DNA from: Gillisia sp. UBA3175
GTDB taxonomy: Bacteria; Bacteroidota; Bacteroidia; Flavobacteriales; Flavobacteriaceae
Reading direction: 5' to 3'
Length of the DNA stretch: 64,000 nucleotides
Assembly: GCA_002364325.1 (NCBI GenBank)
Contig: DEXV01000004.1
Location: 16,201-80,200, forward strand
The notes under the pieces are model-generated. The model was not told the DNA's origin. It worked only from the letters and a program-made list of their open reading frames with translations, and did not search any database. Position 1 is the stretch's first letter; every line of letters starts with the position of its first letter. Shown here in pieces: positions 9,270 through 18,327 of the stretch. A program made the translations under genes and the position numbers.

Positions 9270-10160
9270 ATGAGGATGTCAAGCCTGCACAAAGTGCTTT
9301 TATTAATAACCTTTTTCAGCTTTTGGTTTATTGGTTTTATTGAGCATGCTAAAGCAAATTTTCTGGGTATTTCGTTGGTGTTAACAGTAGGACTTATACA
9401 CGGCGCAAATGACCTTAGGATAATTGGTAAGTTAAATGGCAACAATAGATTTAGTAAAAAAAATCAGCTTATTTTATATATGATTTTGGCACTTTCTACC
9501 TTTGTCATTTTCTATTTATTCCCCGTAACTGCGCTAATAATTTTTTTGCTTTTCAGTTGTTATCATTTTGGAGAACAACATTGGCTGGAAAGGAAAGTTA
9601 AGAATTCTAGAATTCTACCTTTTTTTGCCTTTAGCTATGGACTTTTAATTATTTCGATGATATTAAAGTTCAACATAGCTGAAACCATTTTAATCTTAAA
9701 GGATATTACACATATCGAAATAGGTTTTTCAGTATTCAATATCGTATTATATATTTCGGCATTGATATTTCTTATTTTAACTTATTTATTGAGGTTGGTT
9801 TTGTTCCCTAATTTTAGCGATTTTTTTAAGGAGCTTTTGCTAATCTTAGTGCTGGGTGTCATTTTTAAGACATCAACCTTGATTTGGAGCTTTGCCTTTT
9901 ATTTTATTGTGTGGCATGCGGTCCCTTCTCTGTATTCTCAAATAAAGGTGTTATATAACAATGAAAAAGGGAATGGGATGTTGACGTATTTAAAACATTC
10001 AATTTTCTATTGGTTAATTGCGATTTTAGGACTTCTACTTGCTATATTCTTTTTCCAAGAAAACACTAACTGGATCGTTAGTATGTTCTTTCCATTTATT
10101 GCTGCCTTGACCATTCCACACGCACTGGTTATGTCTAAAATGTTTGAAGAATACGGTTAG
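9270..10160 (+). CDS. blh: Beta-carotene 15,15'-dioxygenase, Brp/Blh family
   Basis: A polytopic membrane enzyme of about 296 residues that cleaves beta-carotene into two retinal molecules. Histidine-containing family motifs are HGANDL (His44), CYHFGEQHW (His99, His104), WHAVPS (His216) and IPHALVM (His284), all in or next to hydrophobic helices, as expected for the iron site. The position four residues after His216, a His in the better known Blh, is Ser220 here. It starts at ATG 9270, with a second ATG two codons on. It is divergent from the proteorhodopsin gene with 96 bp between the starts. The pairing of retinal supply and opsin makes the assignment strong. Confidence 0.92.
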   Translation: MRMSSLHKVLLLITFFSFWFIGFIEHAKANFLGISLVLTVGLIHGANDLRIIGKLNGNNRFSKKNQLILYMILALSTFVIFYLFPVTALIIFLLFSCYHFGEQHWLERKVKNSRILPFFAFSYGLLIISMILKFNIAETILILKDITHIEIGFSVFNIVLYISALIFLILTYLLRLVLFPNFSDFFKELLLILVLGVIFKTSTLIWSFAFYFIVWHAVPSLYSQIKVLYNNEKGNGMLTYLKHSIFYWLIAILGLLLAIFFFQENTNWIVSMFFPFIAALTIPHALVMSKMFEEYG

Positions 10161-10378
10161 TAGTGTGCAATTTATTAAGATTAGAATATTGATAAACCTT
10201 GCACTTAGACTAAATGTATTTCTATTTAATGTATGGATCTTTGTCTTAAATTTAAATAAAGTCATCATTATCTTTATAAGACAGCTGCGCTATTAATAGT
10301 GTAATCCCTCTCTGTGGATAGCTGAAATTAAATAATGGTATAGGTTGCTAGAATCTTTCTTATTACCGCATTAATTGC

Positions 10379-10386
10379 TAAATTTG
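10379..10386 (+). promoter_or_regulatory. ffh promoter -7 element TAAATTTG
   Basis: An exact TAnnTTTG match, followed by CA as often seen in flavobacterial promoters, 46 bp before the ffh ATG. The -33 element is not obvious. Confidence 0.55.
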
Positions 10387-10432
10387 CATTGCCCATTGGG
10401 TGTCTATTTGAATAACGATTGAAGGAAAATAT

Positions 10433-11761
10433 ATGTTTGATAATTTAAGCGATAAGTTAGATAATGCCTTACACATCCTTAAAGGACATGGGCAGATTAC
10501 AGAAGTAAACGTAGCCGAGACTTTAAAAGAAGTACGCAGAGCCTTGGTGGAAGCCGATGTTAATTATAAGATTGCTAAGGAATTTACCACTGTTGTAAAA
10601 GAAAAAGCTTTAGGCCAAAATGTGTTGACGGCATTAAAGCCAGGGCAATTAATGGTGAAATTGGTTAAGGATGAACTTACCCAATTAATGGGTGGTGAAG
10701 TAGAAGAGATAGATCTTTCTGGAAATCCTTCGGTAATTCTTATGTCTGGATTGCAAGGTAGTGGTAAAACCACATTTTCCGGGAAATTGGCTAATTTCCT
10801 AAAAACCAAAAAGAATAAAAATCCACTTTTAGTGGCTTGTGATATTTACCGACCTGCTGCTATTAATCAGCTTAAAATTGTTGGTGAGCAAATTGGCGTT
10901 GAGGTTTTTAGTGATGAAGGAAATCAAGATCCTGTCGCTATTTCCAATGCTGCAATTGCACATGCCAAGAAAAATGGATTTAATGTTGTTATTATAGATA
11001 CTGCGGGTCGATTAGCGGTGGATGAAGCGATGATGACCGAGATCGCAAATATTCACGCTGCAGTAAAACCTCAAGAAACTCTTTTTGTAGTAGATTCTAT
11101 GACAGGGCAAGATGCAGTGAATACAGCAAAAGCCTTTAACGATAGATTGAATTTTGATGGGGTGATCCTTACAAAATTAGATGGTGATACTCGGGGTGGA
11201 GCTGCTATCTCTATTAAGTCTGTTGTTAACAAGCCAATTAAATTTATTGGTACAGGTGAGAAAATGGACGCGATAGATGTGTTCTATCCTTCTCGTATGG
11301 CAGATAGGATCTTAGGAATGGGAGATGTTGTTTCGTTGGTAGAAAGAGCTCAGGAACAATATGATGAAGAAGAAGCAAGAAAGCTTCAGAAAAAGATCGC
11401 TAAGAATCAATTTGGATTCGACGATTTTCTAACGCAACTGCACCAGATCAAGAAAATGGGTTCTATGAAGGACCTTTTGGGAATGATCCCTGGAGCTGGA
11501 AAAATGTTGAAGGATATAGACATAGACGATGATGCTTTTAAGCATGTAGAAGCGATTATTTATTCTATGACGCCAGAAGAAAGAAGTACTCCAACTTTGA
11601 TAAATTCAGCAAGAAAGAAAAGAATTGCCGGTGGATCTGGAACTTCGGTTCAGCAAGTGAATCAATTATTGAAGCAATTTAACCAAATGGGTAAAATGAT
11701 GAAGATGATGCAAGGTGGTGGTGGCCAAAAAATGATGCAAATGATGAACGGAATGAAATAA
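10433..11761 (+). CDS. ffh: Signal recognition particle protein Ffh (SRP54)
   Basis: A 442-residue GTPase that binds signal sequences of nascent inner-membrane proteins and docks ribosomes through FtsY. The N domain is at about 1-90. The G domain has the P-loop GLQGSGKTT (106-114), DTAGR (189-193) and TKLDGD (247-252). The methionine-rich M domain, from about 330 to the end, finishes in a run rich in Met, Gly and Lys (MGKMMKMMQGGG). The length is normal. No 4.5S RNA gene is recognisable beside it. folD follows with its own promoter-like element. Confidence 0.97.
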   Translation: MFDNLSDKLDNALHILKGHGQITEVNVAETLKEVRRALVEADVNYKIAKEFTTVVKEKALGQNVLTALKPGQLMVKLVKDELTQLMGGEVEEIDLSGNPSVILMSGLQGSGKTTFSGKLANFLKTKKNKNPLLVACDIYRPAAINQLKIVGEQIGVEVFSDEGNQDPVAISNAAIAHAKKNGFNVVIIDTAGRLAVDEAMMTEIANIHAAVKPQETLFVVDSMTGQDAVNTAKAFNDRLNFDGVILTKLDGDTRGGAAISIKSVVNKPIKFIGTGEKMDAIDVFYPSRMADRILGMGDVVSLVERAQEQYDEEEARKLQKKIAKNQFGFDDFLTQLHQIKKMGSMKDLLGMIPGAGKMLKDIDIDDDAFKHVEAIIYSMTPEERSTPTLINSARKKRIAGGSGTSVQQVNQLLKQFNQMGKMMKMMQGGGGQKMMQMMNGMK

Positions 11762-11768
11762 TTCTTTC

Positions 11769-11776
11769 TAAATCTG
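11769..11776 (+). promoter_or_regulatory. Putative folD promoter -7 element TAAATCTG
   Basis: This matches TAnnTTTG with one change (C for the first T of TTTG), 39 bp before the folD ATG. It lies in a 19-bp segment (11764-11782) that recurs exactly at 18673-18691 before the antiporter gene, which supports a functional role. Confidence 0.4.
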
Positions 11777-11815
11777 CATTTTTAAAGTATAAACTTAAAT
11801 TGAAAACTATTGACT

Positions 11816-12697
11816 ATGACAATTCTCGACGGTAAAAAGGTTAGTAACGATATTATGGATGAAATTGCTGAAGAAGTTCAGCAAATGAAGAACCGCGGAG
11901 AGAAAGTGCCACATCTGGCAGCAATAATTGTTGGAAATGATGGAGCTAGTTTAACTTATGTAAATAGTAAAGTTAAAGCCTGTGAACGAGTAGGTTTTGA
12001 GTCTACACTCGTAAAACTTTCCAGTACCATTAGTGAAACTGAATTATTAAAGAAGATCAAAGATCTTAATGAAAATCCAGATATAGATGGATTTATCGTT
12101 CAGCTACCACTTCCTAAGCAAATAGATACACAAAAAGTATTATTAACGGTAGATCCAGATAAGGATGTAGACGGTTTCCATCCCACCAATTTTGGTAAGA
12201 TGGCATTGGATATGAGTAGTTTTATTCCTGCCACTCCCTTTGGGATCCTTGAGCTGCTAGAGCGTTATAATGTAGAGACCAAAGGAAAGCATACTGTAGT
12301 TATTGGGCGTAGCCATATTGTAGGAAGACCAATGAGTATTTTAATGGGTAGAAAAGGTTTTCCAGGAAACTCTACGGTAACAGTAACTCATAGTTATACC
12401 AAGAATATTACCCAGATTACTTCACAAGCAGATATTATTATCACCGCTTTAGGAAACCCAGAATTTCTAAAAGCAGAAATGGTAAAAGATGATGTGGTAA
12501 TTATAGATGTTGGAATAACAAGAGTTCCAGATGAGACCAGGCCAAGAGGTTATAGAATAACTGGAGATGTGGATTTCGAAAATGTAAGTAAAAAAGCTTC
12601 TTTTATCACTCCAGTTCCTGGAGGAGTTGGGCCAATGACAATTGCCATGCTCTTAAAGAATACCTTACTGGCAAGAGAAAATCACAGAACTGCCTAG
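11816..12697 (+). CDS. folD: Bifunctional methylenetetrahydrofolate dehydrogenase / cyclohydrolase
   Basis: A cytosolic enzyme of 293 residues that interconverts 5,10-methylene-THF and 10-formyl-THF through the methenyl form. Family signatures are YVNSKVKACERVGF with the catalytic lysine, QLPLPKQID, PATPFGILELL, GRSHIVGRPMSILM and the C-terminal PVPGGVGPMTIAML. I start at the ATG at 11816 (MTILDGKK), the usual N terminus; a TTG two codons earlier is in frame but unlikely. It follows ffh by about 55 bp and ends in a strong terminator. Confidence 0.96.
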   Translation: MTILDGKKVSNDIMDEIAEEVQQMKNRGEKVPHLAAIIVGNDGASLTYVNSKVKACERVGFESTLVKLSSTISETELLKKIKDLNENPDIDGFIVQLPLPKQIDTQKVLLTVDPDKDVDGFHPTNFGKMALDMSSFIPATPFGILELLERYNVETKGKHTVVIGRSHIVGRPMSILMGRKGFPGNSTVTVTHSYTKNITQITSQADIIITALGNPEFLKAEMVKDDVVIIDVGITRVPDETRPRGYRITGDVDFENVSKKASFITPVPGGVGPMTIAMLLKNTLLARENHRTA

Positions 12698-12718
12698 TTT
12701 TTAAAAATAGCATCAATA

Positions 12719-12746
12719 AAAAAGCCTGTCGTAAGACAGGCTTTTA
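12719..12746 (+). terminator. folD terminator
   Basis: A hairpin with AAAGCCTGTC (12721-12730) and GACAGGCTTT (12735-12744) and a GTAA loop, followed by a short T-rich tail. The flanking A run means it could also act leftward for the YkvA operon, which ends at 12753. Confidence 0.85.
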
Positions 12747-12752
12747 TTGTTT

Positions 12753-13166
12753 TTAAGCTTCATTTTCTAACTTCCAATCCAGATAATTATGTAGATCGGT
12801 TTCAATGAAACGAAGACCAAAACTCAATACTGCTAGATCATCTATATAACCTAGTCCAGGAATAAAATCTGGAATAATATCAAGTGGATTCAGTACATAT
12901 AAAAATCCAAATGCAATAGACGCAATTGTAAACCATGGCACTTCTGTATAAATTCCTTTTCTGTAATCCTTAAGCATACCAAACATTACTTTTGCCAATT
13001 CGGTATATTTTTCTAGCATATTGGAACTGGATATTTTTTTAGAAATATCTTCTTCCTTGTCCATTACCACATCTACATCATCACCATCAATTTTGGTAAT
13101 CTCGCTATTCATGTACTCTTCTTTAATTTCTTCAGTTTTTTTGCTAAACATATTTTTCATTTTCAT
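12753..13166 (-). CDS. YkvA-family protein (DUF1232)
   Basis: A 137-residue protein. The first 60 residues are charged and polar (KKTEEIKEEY, KEEDISKK). The rest contains the DUF1232 core: a hydrophobic helix (FTIASIAFGFLYVLNP), the signature PLDIIPDFIPGLGYIDD and a second hydrophobic segment. The family is widespread and of unknown function. It is the last gene of a leftward four-gene run (Rho-N, VOC, AI-2E, YkvA) with 5 bp or similar spacing, so it is very likely cotranscribed with the membrane permease-like gene before it. Confidence 0.85.
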   Translation of the reverse strand: MKMKNMFSKKTEEIKEEYMNSEITKIDGDDVDVVMDKEEDISKKISSSNMLEKYTELAKVMFGMLKDYRKGIYTEVPWFTIASIAFGFLYVLNPLDIIPDFIPGLGYIDDLAVLSFGLRFIETDLHNYLDWKLENEA

Positions 13167-13171
13167 TTGTT

Positions 13172-14191
13172 TTATAAATTATCATGGCTATTGCCATATT
13201 CCGTTTTATATATTTTTAAAATCAGTAAAAATAGCGAGATTAAAAGTGGTCCAAATATCAAACCAATGAATCCGAAAAGTGGAACACCAACCACTACCCC
13301 AAAAAGGGTAATTAACGGGTGAACACTTGAGAGTTTCTCTAAAATATAAAGCCTCACTATATTATCTGTGGATCCAACTACAACAATTCCGTAGATAAAG
13401 ATCGCAATTGCTTGCCATTCCATTCCTTGGGAGAAAAGCAGGATAGTTACAGGAATAATCCCCAAAGCCGTTCCAATAAAAGGGATCATGGCGCCTGCCG
13501 CTGTTATTACGAACCAGAAAAATGGATCTGGCACTCCAAAAATTAAATAGCCTACTAAGGCTATAATGCCTTGAATTAATGCTACTAAAGGAATTCCCAG
13601 GGCATTAGATCTAACTGAAACATCACTTTCATTTCCTATGAGTTTAATATTTTTTGAAGCTAAAGGAATGTAGGAGTCCATTATACCATTCATTTTTTCT
13701 CTGCTAATTAGCATGTAATAAAGCATGAAATACATAATACCTATAGCTATAAAAGCATTAAAAGTTCCTCCTGCAAAACTTTGAAGGTTAGTGGAAACCC
13801 AATTTGTAATGGAATCGCTATCTATATTTTTACTTATTTCATAACCAATATATTCTTCTGCTTTATTTAGTTGTTCCTTAAAGGCAACTACCACTCTCTC
13901 TGAATTAGCAACGGCCTTTCCTATTTTAGAAGTAAGCATGATAACTATAAGAACAACTGGCACTAAGATCCCAATAAAAGAGCCTATCATTAATAAAGCT
14001 GCAGCATACGATTTTTTCCAGCCGCGATCTACCAATTTCTTCATCCACTTACGCATAAGTACGTAAAGAGTAACTGCTCCTAGTACTCCAGATAAATATG
14101 GAATGATCTCTTTGAAAATTAAGAATCCGAGAAAAACAATTAGCAACAGAACGAAAACTTGTCTAACTATTGCTGGATTTAACTTTCTCAT
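13172..14191 (-). CDS. AI-2E family transporter-like membrane protein (UPF0118)
   Basis: An integral membrane protein of about 339 residues with the family layout: paired N-terminal helices, a central soluble stretch (about 120-180), then a helical bundle with PFFWFVITAAGAMIPFIGTALGIIPV and a C-terminal HPLITLFGVVVGVPLFGFIGLIFGPL signature. Family members have been linked to AI-2 export or Na+/H+ exchange, so no substrate is claimed. I start at the ATG at 14191 (MRKLNPAIVRQ); the in-frame TTG at 14212 would overlap the VOC gene. The spacing to ykvA is 5 bp. Confidence 0.85.
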   Translation of the reverse strand: MRKLNPAIVRQVFVLLLIVFLGFLIFKEIIPYLSGVLGAVTLYVLMRKWMKKLVDRGWKKSYAAALLMIGSFIGILVPVVLIVIMLTSKIGKAVANSERVVVAFKEQLNKAEEYIGYEISKNIDSDSITNWVSTNLQSFAGGTFNAFIAIGIMYFMLYYMLISREKMNGIMDSYIPLASKNIKLIGNESDVSVRSNALGIPLVALIQGIIALVGYLIFGVPDPFFWFVITAAGAMIPFIGTALGIIPVTILLFSQGMEWQAIAIFIYGIVVVGSTDNIVRLYILEKLSSVHPLITLFGVVVGVPLFGFIGLIFGPLLISLFLLILKIYKTEYGNSHDNL

Positions 14192-14201
14192 AGAATCCAC
14201 A

Positions 14202-14627
14202 TTATTTGGCAAAGAGCTGGTCGATATTTTTAAATGCCTTAAATTCTAACGCATTTCCCGATGGATCTTTAAAGAACATAGTAGCTTGTTCTCCAGTTTT
14301 CCCTTCAAAACGGATATAAGGTTCTATTACAAATTTTATGTTCTTTTCTTTTAGTTGACCCGCTAAATCCTGAAAAGTATCCCATTCCAAAACAACGCCA
14401 AAATGTGGGATAGGCACGTCTTTTCCGTCTACAGGATTTCCTTTTCCTACCGGTTTAGATTGAGGTTCCTGCACGTGAATAACTAATTGATGACCAAAAA
14501 AATTGAAGTCTACCCAGTGATCGCTACTTCTTCCTTCTTCACAACCCAGGATTTCTCGATAAAATGTTCTATTATCTTCTAAAACTGTAACGGGAATTGC
14601 TAAGTGAAATGGTTGAATTTTCCCCAT
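14202..14627 (-). CDS. VOC-family (glyoxalase/bleomycin resistance fold) protein
   Basis: A 141-residue protein with two vicinal-oxygen-chelate repeats. It opens QPFHLAIPVTVLEDNRTFYREILGC and carries potential metal ligands His8, the His of PIPHFGVVLEW and the Glu of NALEFKAF near the end. The family includes glyoxalase I, dioxygenases and resistance proteins; the closest group is a generic dioxygenase-like VOC family, so no reaction is assigned. It lies 3 bp after the Rho-N gene and 10 bp before the AI-2E gene. Confidence 0.82.
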   Translation of the reverse strand: MGKIQPFHLAIPVTVLEDNRTFYREILGCEEGRSSDHWVDFNFFGHQLVIHVQEPQSKPVGKGNPVDGKDVPIPHFGVVLEWDTFQDLAGQLKEKNIKFVIEPYIRFEGKTGEQATMFFKDPSGNALEFKAFKNIDQLFAK

Positions 14628-14630
14628 AAA

Positions 14631-14876
14631 TTAATTGTCTCTTAGTGCATTTATTAGTTCGGACTTATCCATTTTAGATCTTCCCGAAATTCCTATTTCT
14701 TTGGCCTGTTGATATAAGTCAGATTTTGTGCGATCCTCGTAATTTTTTGCTTTTCCGCCTTTTTCTCCCACATCCGGGGTATTCGCAATTCTTGCTGACT
14801 TTTGCTTATTATATCCCTTCTCTATTAAGGCTTCATATTGGGCCTCGTTTTTTATTCGTTTGCCTGATGTTGCCAT
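14631..14876 (-). CDS. Small Rho N-terminal-domain-like protein (DUF7218-like)
   Basis: An 81-residue basic protein. The second half (SDLYQQAKEIGISGRSKM then a KSELINALR helix) is a SAP/Rho-N-like helix-extended-loop-helix, a fold that binds nucleic acid. The first half (KNEAQYEALIEKGYNKQKSA) resembles short stress-associated proteins that carry this module. It is the first gene of the four-gene leftward run and is followed by the VOC gene after 3 bp. Nucleic-acid binding is inferred from the fold only. Confidence 0.7.
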   Translation of the reverse strand: MATSGKRIKNEAQYEALIEKGYNKQKSARIANTPDVGEKGGKAKNYEDRTKSDLYQQAKEIGISGRSKMDKSELINALRDN

Positions 14877-14936
14877 TTTTATTTAAAATTAGCAAGATAT
14901 ATTAAAACTTTTGGCTTTATCACCGCTAATTCTGTG

Positions 14937-15788
14937 TTAAGATTTGCTTCGGCGAGATCTTATATTGGCAGAGAATTTTGGACCCTCCTGAGGTTGTTCT
15001 TTCTTGGAATGAAATTTCTCAGCTTTTTCTTCGTCGTATTTCGTATTTCTTATCTTTGGCTCTGGGGCTTTATACGTTTTAATAGAATTGGTAACCATTT
15101 CATTAATAGTGCCTAATTCTTCATCGGTAATATCTCTCCATTCTCCAACGGGAATGTCTAGTAAAACATTCATGATCCTTATTCGCCTCAAGCTGGTAAC
15201 TTCATAATCTAATGCTTCACACATTCTTCTTATCTGCCGGTTCAAGCCTTGTGTGAGAACAATTCTAAAATCGTAATTACCTAATCGTTCTACTTCACAT
15301 TTCTTAGTTACGGTATCCAAAATAGATATTCCCATTCCCATTCTATCGATAAAAGTAGAAGAGATTGGTTTGTTTACAGTAACTACGTATTCTTTTTCAT
15401 GATTATTACTAGCACGTAATATTTTATTTACAATATCTCCATCATTAGTTAAGAAAATAAGCCCTTCACTTGCCTTATCTAATCTCCCAATAGGGAAAAT
15501 GCGTTTGGGATAATTTATAAAGTCTATAATATTGTCTTTTTCTACACCAGAATCGGTGGTGCAAACAATGCCTACAGGTTTATTAAAAGCGATATATACA
15601 GGTTTTTCATCTTGATTGGTAATGGTTTTTCCGTTTACCCTAACAACATCGCCAGGAGCGATCTTGGTTCCCATTTCAGGAACTGCTCCATTTACTGTAA
15701 CTCGCCCTTGGTCTATTAATTTATCGGCTTCTCTGCGAGAACAATAACCGGCTTCGCTTAAATATTTATTGATACGGGTAAGTTGCAT
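14937..15788 (-). CDS. rluF: 23S rRNA pseudouridine synthase, RluF type
   Basis: A 283-residue RsuA/RluB/E/F-family pseudouridine synthase acting on 23S rRNA. It opens with an S4 RNA-binding domain ([21 protein letters not shown]) and carries the catalytic-Asp motif [17 protein letters not shown], the form typical of RluF, and [10 protein letters not shown]. The last 50 or so residues are a Lys/Glu/Arg-rich tail ([17 protein letters not shown]) without a family match, common in Bacteroidota homologues. An exact -7 element lies 22 bp before the ATG. Confidence 0.9.
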   Translation of the reverse strand: MQLTRINKYLSEAGYCSRREADKLIDQGRVTVNGAVPEMGTKIAPGDVVRVNGKTITNQDEKPVYIAFNKPVGIVCTTDSGVEKDNIIDFINYPKRIFPIGRLDKASEGLIFLTNDGDIVNKILRASNNHEKEYVVTVNKPISSTFIDRMGMGISILDTVTKKCEVERLGNYDFRIVLTQGLNRQIRRMCEALDYEVTSLRRIRIMNVLLDIPVGEWRDITDEELGTINEMVTNSIKTYKAPEPKIRNTKYDEEKAEKFHSKKEQPQEGPKFSANIRSRRSKS

Positions 15789-15809
15789 AGTAAAAATGGA
15801 TTAGGGTAG

Positions 15810-15817
15810 CAAAGATA
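15810..15817 (-). promoter_or_regulatory. rluF promoter -7 element TATCTTTG (minus strand)
   Basis: The plus strand reads CAAAGATA, the complement of TATCTTTG, an exact match to TAnnTTTG. It lies 22 bp upstream of the rluF start, predicting a leader of about 15 bases. Confidence 0.6.
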
Positions 15818-15878
15818 AAGATTCAGCCATGATTTACTTAGCTGAAATCCTTTTTAATCTTTGATACCCTAATTTTAT

Positions 15879-16088
15879 TTACTCTGCTTTTCTGCTTTCT
15901 ACAGCAACTTCATCTGTATCTTTTCGATACTTAAGCATGGAGATTCCTGCAATAAAAAATACAAATCCTAAAATGGCTAATGCCCAAGGATCCATAAGTG
16001 GTGCTATGCTACCAAAAATTCCTAACACACCCATAATAAGTGCGATGGCGCCTCCAATTAACATGATTACAGCTAAAATCTTGATCAT
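15879..16088 (-). CDS. Small two-helix membrane protein
   Basis: A 69-residue protein. It has two transmembrane helices (about 3-28, Gly/Ile/Leu-rich, and 34-52) separated by a short turn with a Pro-Trp, and a charged C-terminal tail (KYRKDTDEVAVESRKAE) probably on the cytoplasmic side. No family is recognised. It lies alone between rluF and a lipoprotein gene. Its codon use and clean start suggest a real gene. Confidence 0.6.
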   Translation of the reverse strand: MIKILAVIMLIGGAIALIMGVLGIFGSIAPLMDPWALAILGFVFFIAGISMLKYRKDTDEVAVESRKAE

Positions 16089-16232
16089 AATATTTTATAT
16101 TGGTTAAGTGATAAAGGTAATTAAAGATTTTAAAATCAATTTATTATTAACATTTTCTAAAGATTTATCCTAATAATTGGTTAAATAGAATGAAAATTAT
16201 TCAAGCATATTCTTAATTTGGGCATCATTATT

Positions 16233-16781
16233 CTACCAACTTACCATAAAGTATTTGATCTTTGCATTGTCCGGTATCTGTGATGCACTAATCTTTGCAT
16301 CGGTATCAAATCTTAAACTTGCAGGAAGTTCTTTTTTGTCTATAGTAAGGTATAAATTTAACTCATCTATAAAAACAACGGCAGAATTTATGGTATTTTC
16401 GATTCTTGAAATCTTATAATTTTCTACTACATCTCCAAAAGTGCTTATATTGCTTAATCCCTTTTCTGTTTGGAATCTGGAATCCAAGATCTGTATGTAA
16501 CCTATTGTGCTTGTAGAATCAAATTGCTGAATAGGTTCTAGAATTAAAAGTGGTTTTCCTTCCTTATCAAAGATCTGTATTTCATTATTGGCGCTAAGAA
16601 ACTCATTTCCAGATCCAGTTCTAACTATGGAATCTTCGCTAAAAACCGAATCTAATTGGTTTATCCTAACTTCTTTTGTAAGCGATCCTACTCTTGTGCT
16701 ATCTATAAGAAATGGATCAGAATCCCGTCCACATGCTAATAAACTAATGCTAATAATTATTCCTAAAATTAATCTTTTCAT
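16233..16781 (-). CDS. Predicted lipoprotein of unknown function
   Basis: A 182-residue protein with a lipoprotein signal peptide: MKR, a hydrophobic core and the lipobox LLAC, so Cys17 would be lipidated. The mature part is beta-rich and polar with no family that I recognise. It sits 16 bp after the HerA-like ATPase gene on the same strand, so the two are probably cotranscribed, though an ATPase and a lipoprotein have no obvious shared function. Confidence 0.72.
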   Translation of the reverse strand: MKRLILGIIISISLLACGRDSDPFLIDSTRVGSLTKEVRINQLDSVFSEDSIVRTGSGNEFLSANNEIQIFDKEGKPLLILEPIQQFDSTSTIGYIQILDSRFQTEKGLSNISTFGDVVENYKISRIENTINSAVVFIDELNLYLTIDKKELPASLRFDTDAKISASQIPDNAKIKYFMVSW

Positions 16782-16797
16782 ACTTTAATTGTAAAAT

Positions 16798-18327
16798 CTA
16801 TTTAAATGCTTTATTTAATATACTCATCACTCCTCGAATAAAAGTGGCACTTGTTAGCACCTTTATTACCGCGCCCTGAGTTTTACTCGAATTATTTGAG
16901 GTTCTTCCTGAACTTGTTTTAGAAACTTTCTCTCTGTCTTCTTTTGCTTTTTCTCTTGCTTCTTCCTTATCTGCAAATTCAATTTTTTTATTTAGCAATT
17001 CGTAAGCGCTCTCACGATCTATTTCCTTGTTGTATTTTGAAACTAACTTAGACGAACCTATTAATGTAGTTATTTCTGAAGGTGTAAGAACATCCATTCT
17101 GCTCATGGGTGCCCTCATCATGGTTGCTGCCAAGGGAGAAGGAATTCCTTTTTCATCCAGTGCAGAAATAAATGCCTCTCCAATACCTAACGAAGTGAGT
17201 ACTTCTTTGGTATCATAATATTCGGAAATTGGATAATTCTCCGCGGTCAATTTTATTGCTTTCCTATCGTTTGCAGTGAAAGCTCGCAATGAATGCTGAA
17301 TTTTTAAACCTAACTGACTAAGAATTTCTTTTGGGACATCTGTTGGATCTTGGGTTACAAAATAAATTCCTACCCCTTTAGAACGTATCAATTTTATGAT
17401 GCTTTCTATTTGATCTAATAAGGCATCTGAAGCTTCTTTAAAAATTAAATGCGCTTCATCTATAAACATTACTAACTCTGGAATTTCACTGTCTCCTTTT
17501 TCTGGTAAAGTAGAGTAGATCTCTGCTAGTAGACTCAACATAAAAGTGGAGAACAACTTTGGTTTGTCCTGGATATCATCCAATCTAATAATGTTCACTA
17601 TGCCTCGTCCATCCAAATTGGTTCTCATGAGATCCTCCACTTCAAAAGAAGGCTCTCCAAAAAATAGATCTGCATCTTGCTGTTCTAGAGCCACGATCTT
17701 TCTTAAAATGGAACCAGTGGAGGATTTGGATATTCTGCCGTAGTCGTTCTCAAACTCATCCTTCCCATCATCGGTTGCAAAGTGTAAAACCTTTTTAAGA
17801 TCTTTTAGATCTAAAAGCGGAAGCTGATTATCATCACAATATTTAAAAACAATGGCCAAAATTCCGGTTTGGGTATCAGAAAGATCTAATATTCTGGATA
17901 ATAATACAGGGCCAAATTCACTTACAGTAGCTTTTAATCGTACGCCGGGTTGCTCTGAAAGACTTAATAATTCTACCGGTGAAGCTTGCGGTTTAAACTC
18001 AAAATTCAATAATTCATGCCTTGCTTTAATTTTTTCATGGCCCGCAGAAGCTTGCGCAATTCCGCTTAGATCCCCCTTTATATCCATCATTAGTACTGGA
18101 ATTCCCTTTTCAGAAAGATTTTCTGCAAGTAATTGAAGGGTTTTTGTTTTTCCAGTTCCTGTTGCTCCAGCAATAAGTCCATGCCTATTCATGGTTTTTA
18201 AAGGGATTTTCACCTGTGCTTCAGGAATTGGTTTACCATCAAGCATTGCGGCACCCATATAAATATAATCTCCCTTGGGATCGTATCCTTGTTGGATATG
18301 TTCTATAAACTTGTTGGTATCTTTCAT
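16798..18327 (-). CDS. HerA-like helicase-fold ATPase (DUF853, YjgR type)
   Basis: A 509-residue P-loop ATPase of the HerA/FtsK superfamily, DUF853 branch. The Walker A motif GATGTGKT is at 54-61, and a Walker B of the form LVMFIDEAHLIF lies near residue 290, followed by the sensor-like YFVTQDPTDVP. The C-terminal 90 residues are charged, with a Lys/Glu-rich helix and a Ser/Thr/Asn linker (KTSSGRTSNNSSKTQG) before a short hydrophobic end. The cellular role of this family is not established. It is the upstream gene of a two-gene unit with a lipoprotein. Confidence 0.85.
   Translation of the reverse strand: MKDTNKFIEHIQQGYDPKGDYIYMGAAMLDGKPIPEAQVKIPLKTMNRHGLIAGATGTGKTKTLQLLAENLSEKGIPVLMMDIKGDLSGIAQASAGHEKIKARHELLNFEFKPQASPVELLSLSEQPGVRLKATVSEFGPVLLSRILDLSDTQTGILAIVFKYCDDNQLPLLDLKDLKKVLHFATDDGKDEFENDYGRISKSSTGSILRKIVALEQQDADLFFGEPSFEVEDLMRTNLDGRGIVNIIRLDDIQDKPKLFSTFMLSLLAEIYSTLPEKGDSEIPELVMFIDEAHLIFKEASDALLDQIESIIKLIRSKGVGIYFVTQDPTDVPKEILSQLGLKIQHSLRAFTANDRKAIKLTAENYPISEYYDTKEVLTSLGIGEAFISALDEKGIPSPLAATMMRAPMSRMDVLTPSEITTLIGSSKLVSKYNKEIDRESAYELLNKKIEFADKEEAREKAKEDREKVSKTSSGRTSNNSSKTQGAVIKVLTSATFIRGVMSILNKAFK

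Noticed and set aside
15000-15788. Possible rsuA or rluB instead of rluF
   Set aside because: The catalytic segment [17 protein letters not shown] and its context fit RluF best; the other names are less likely.
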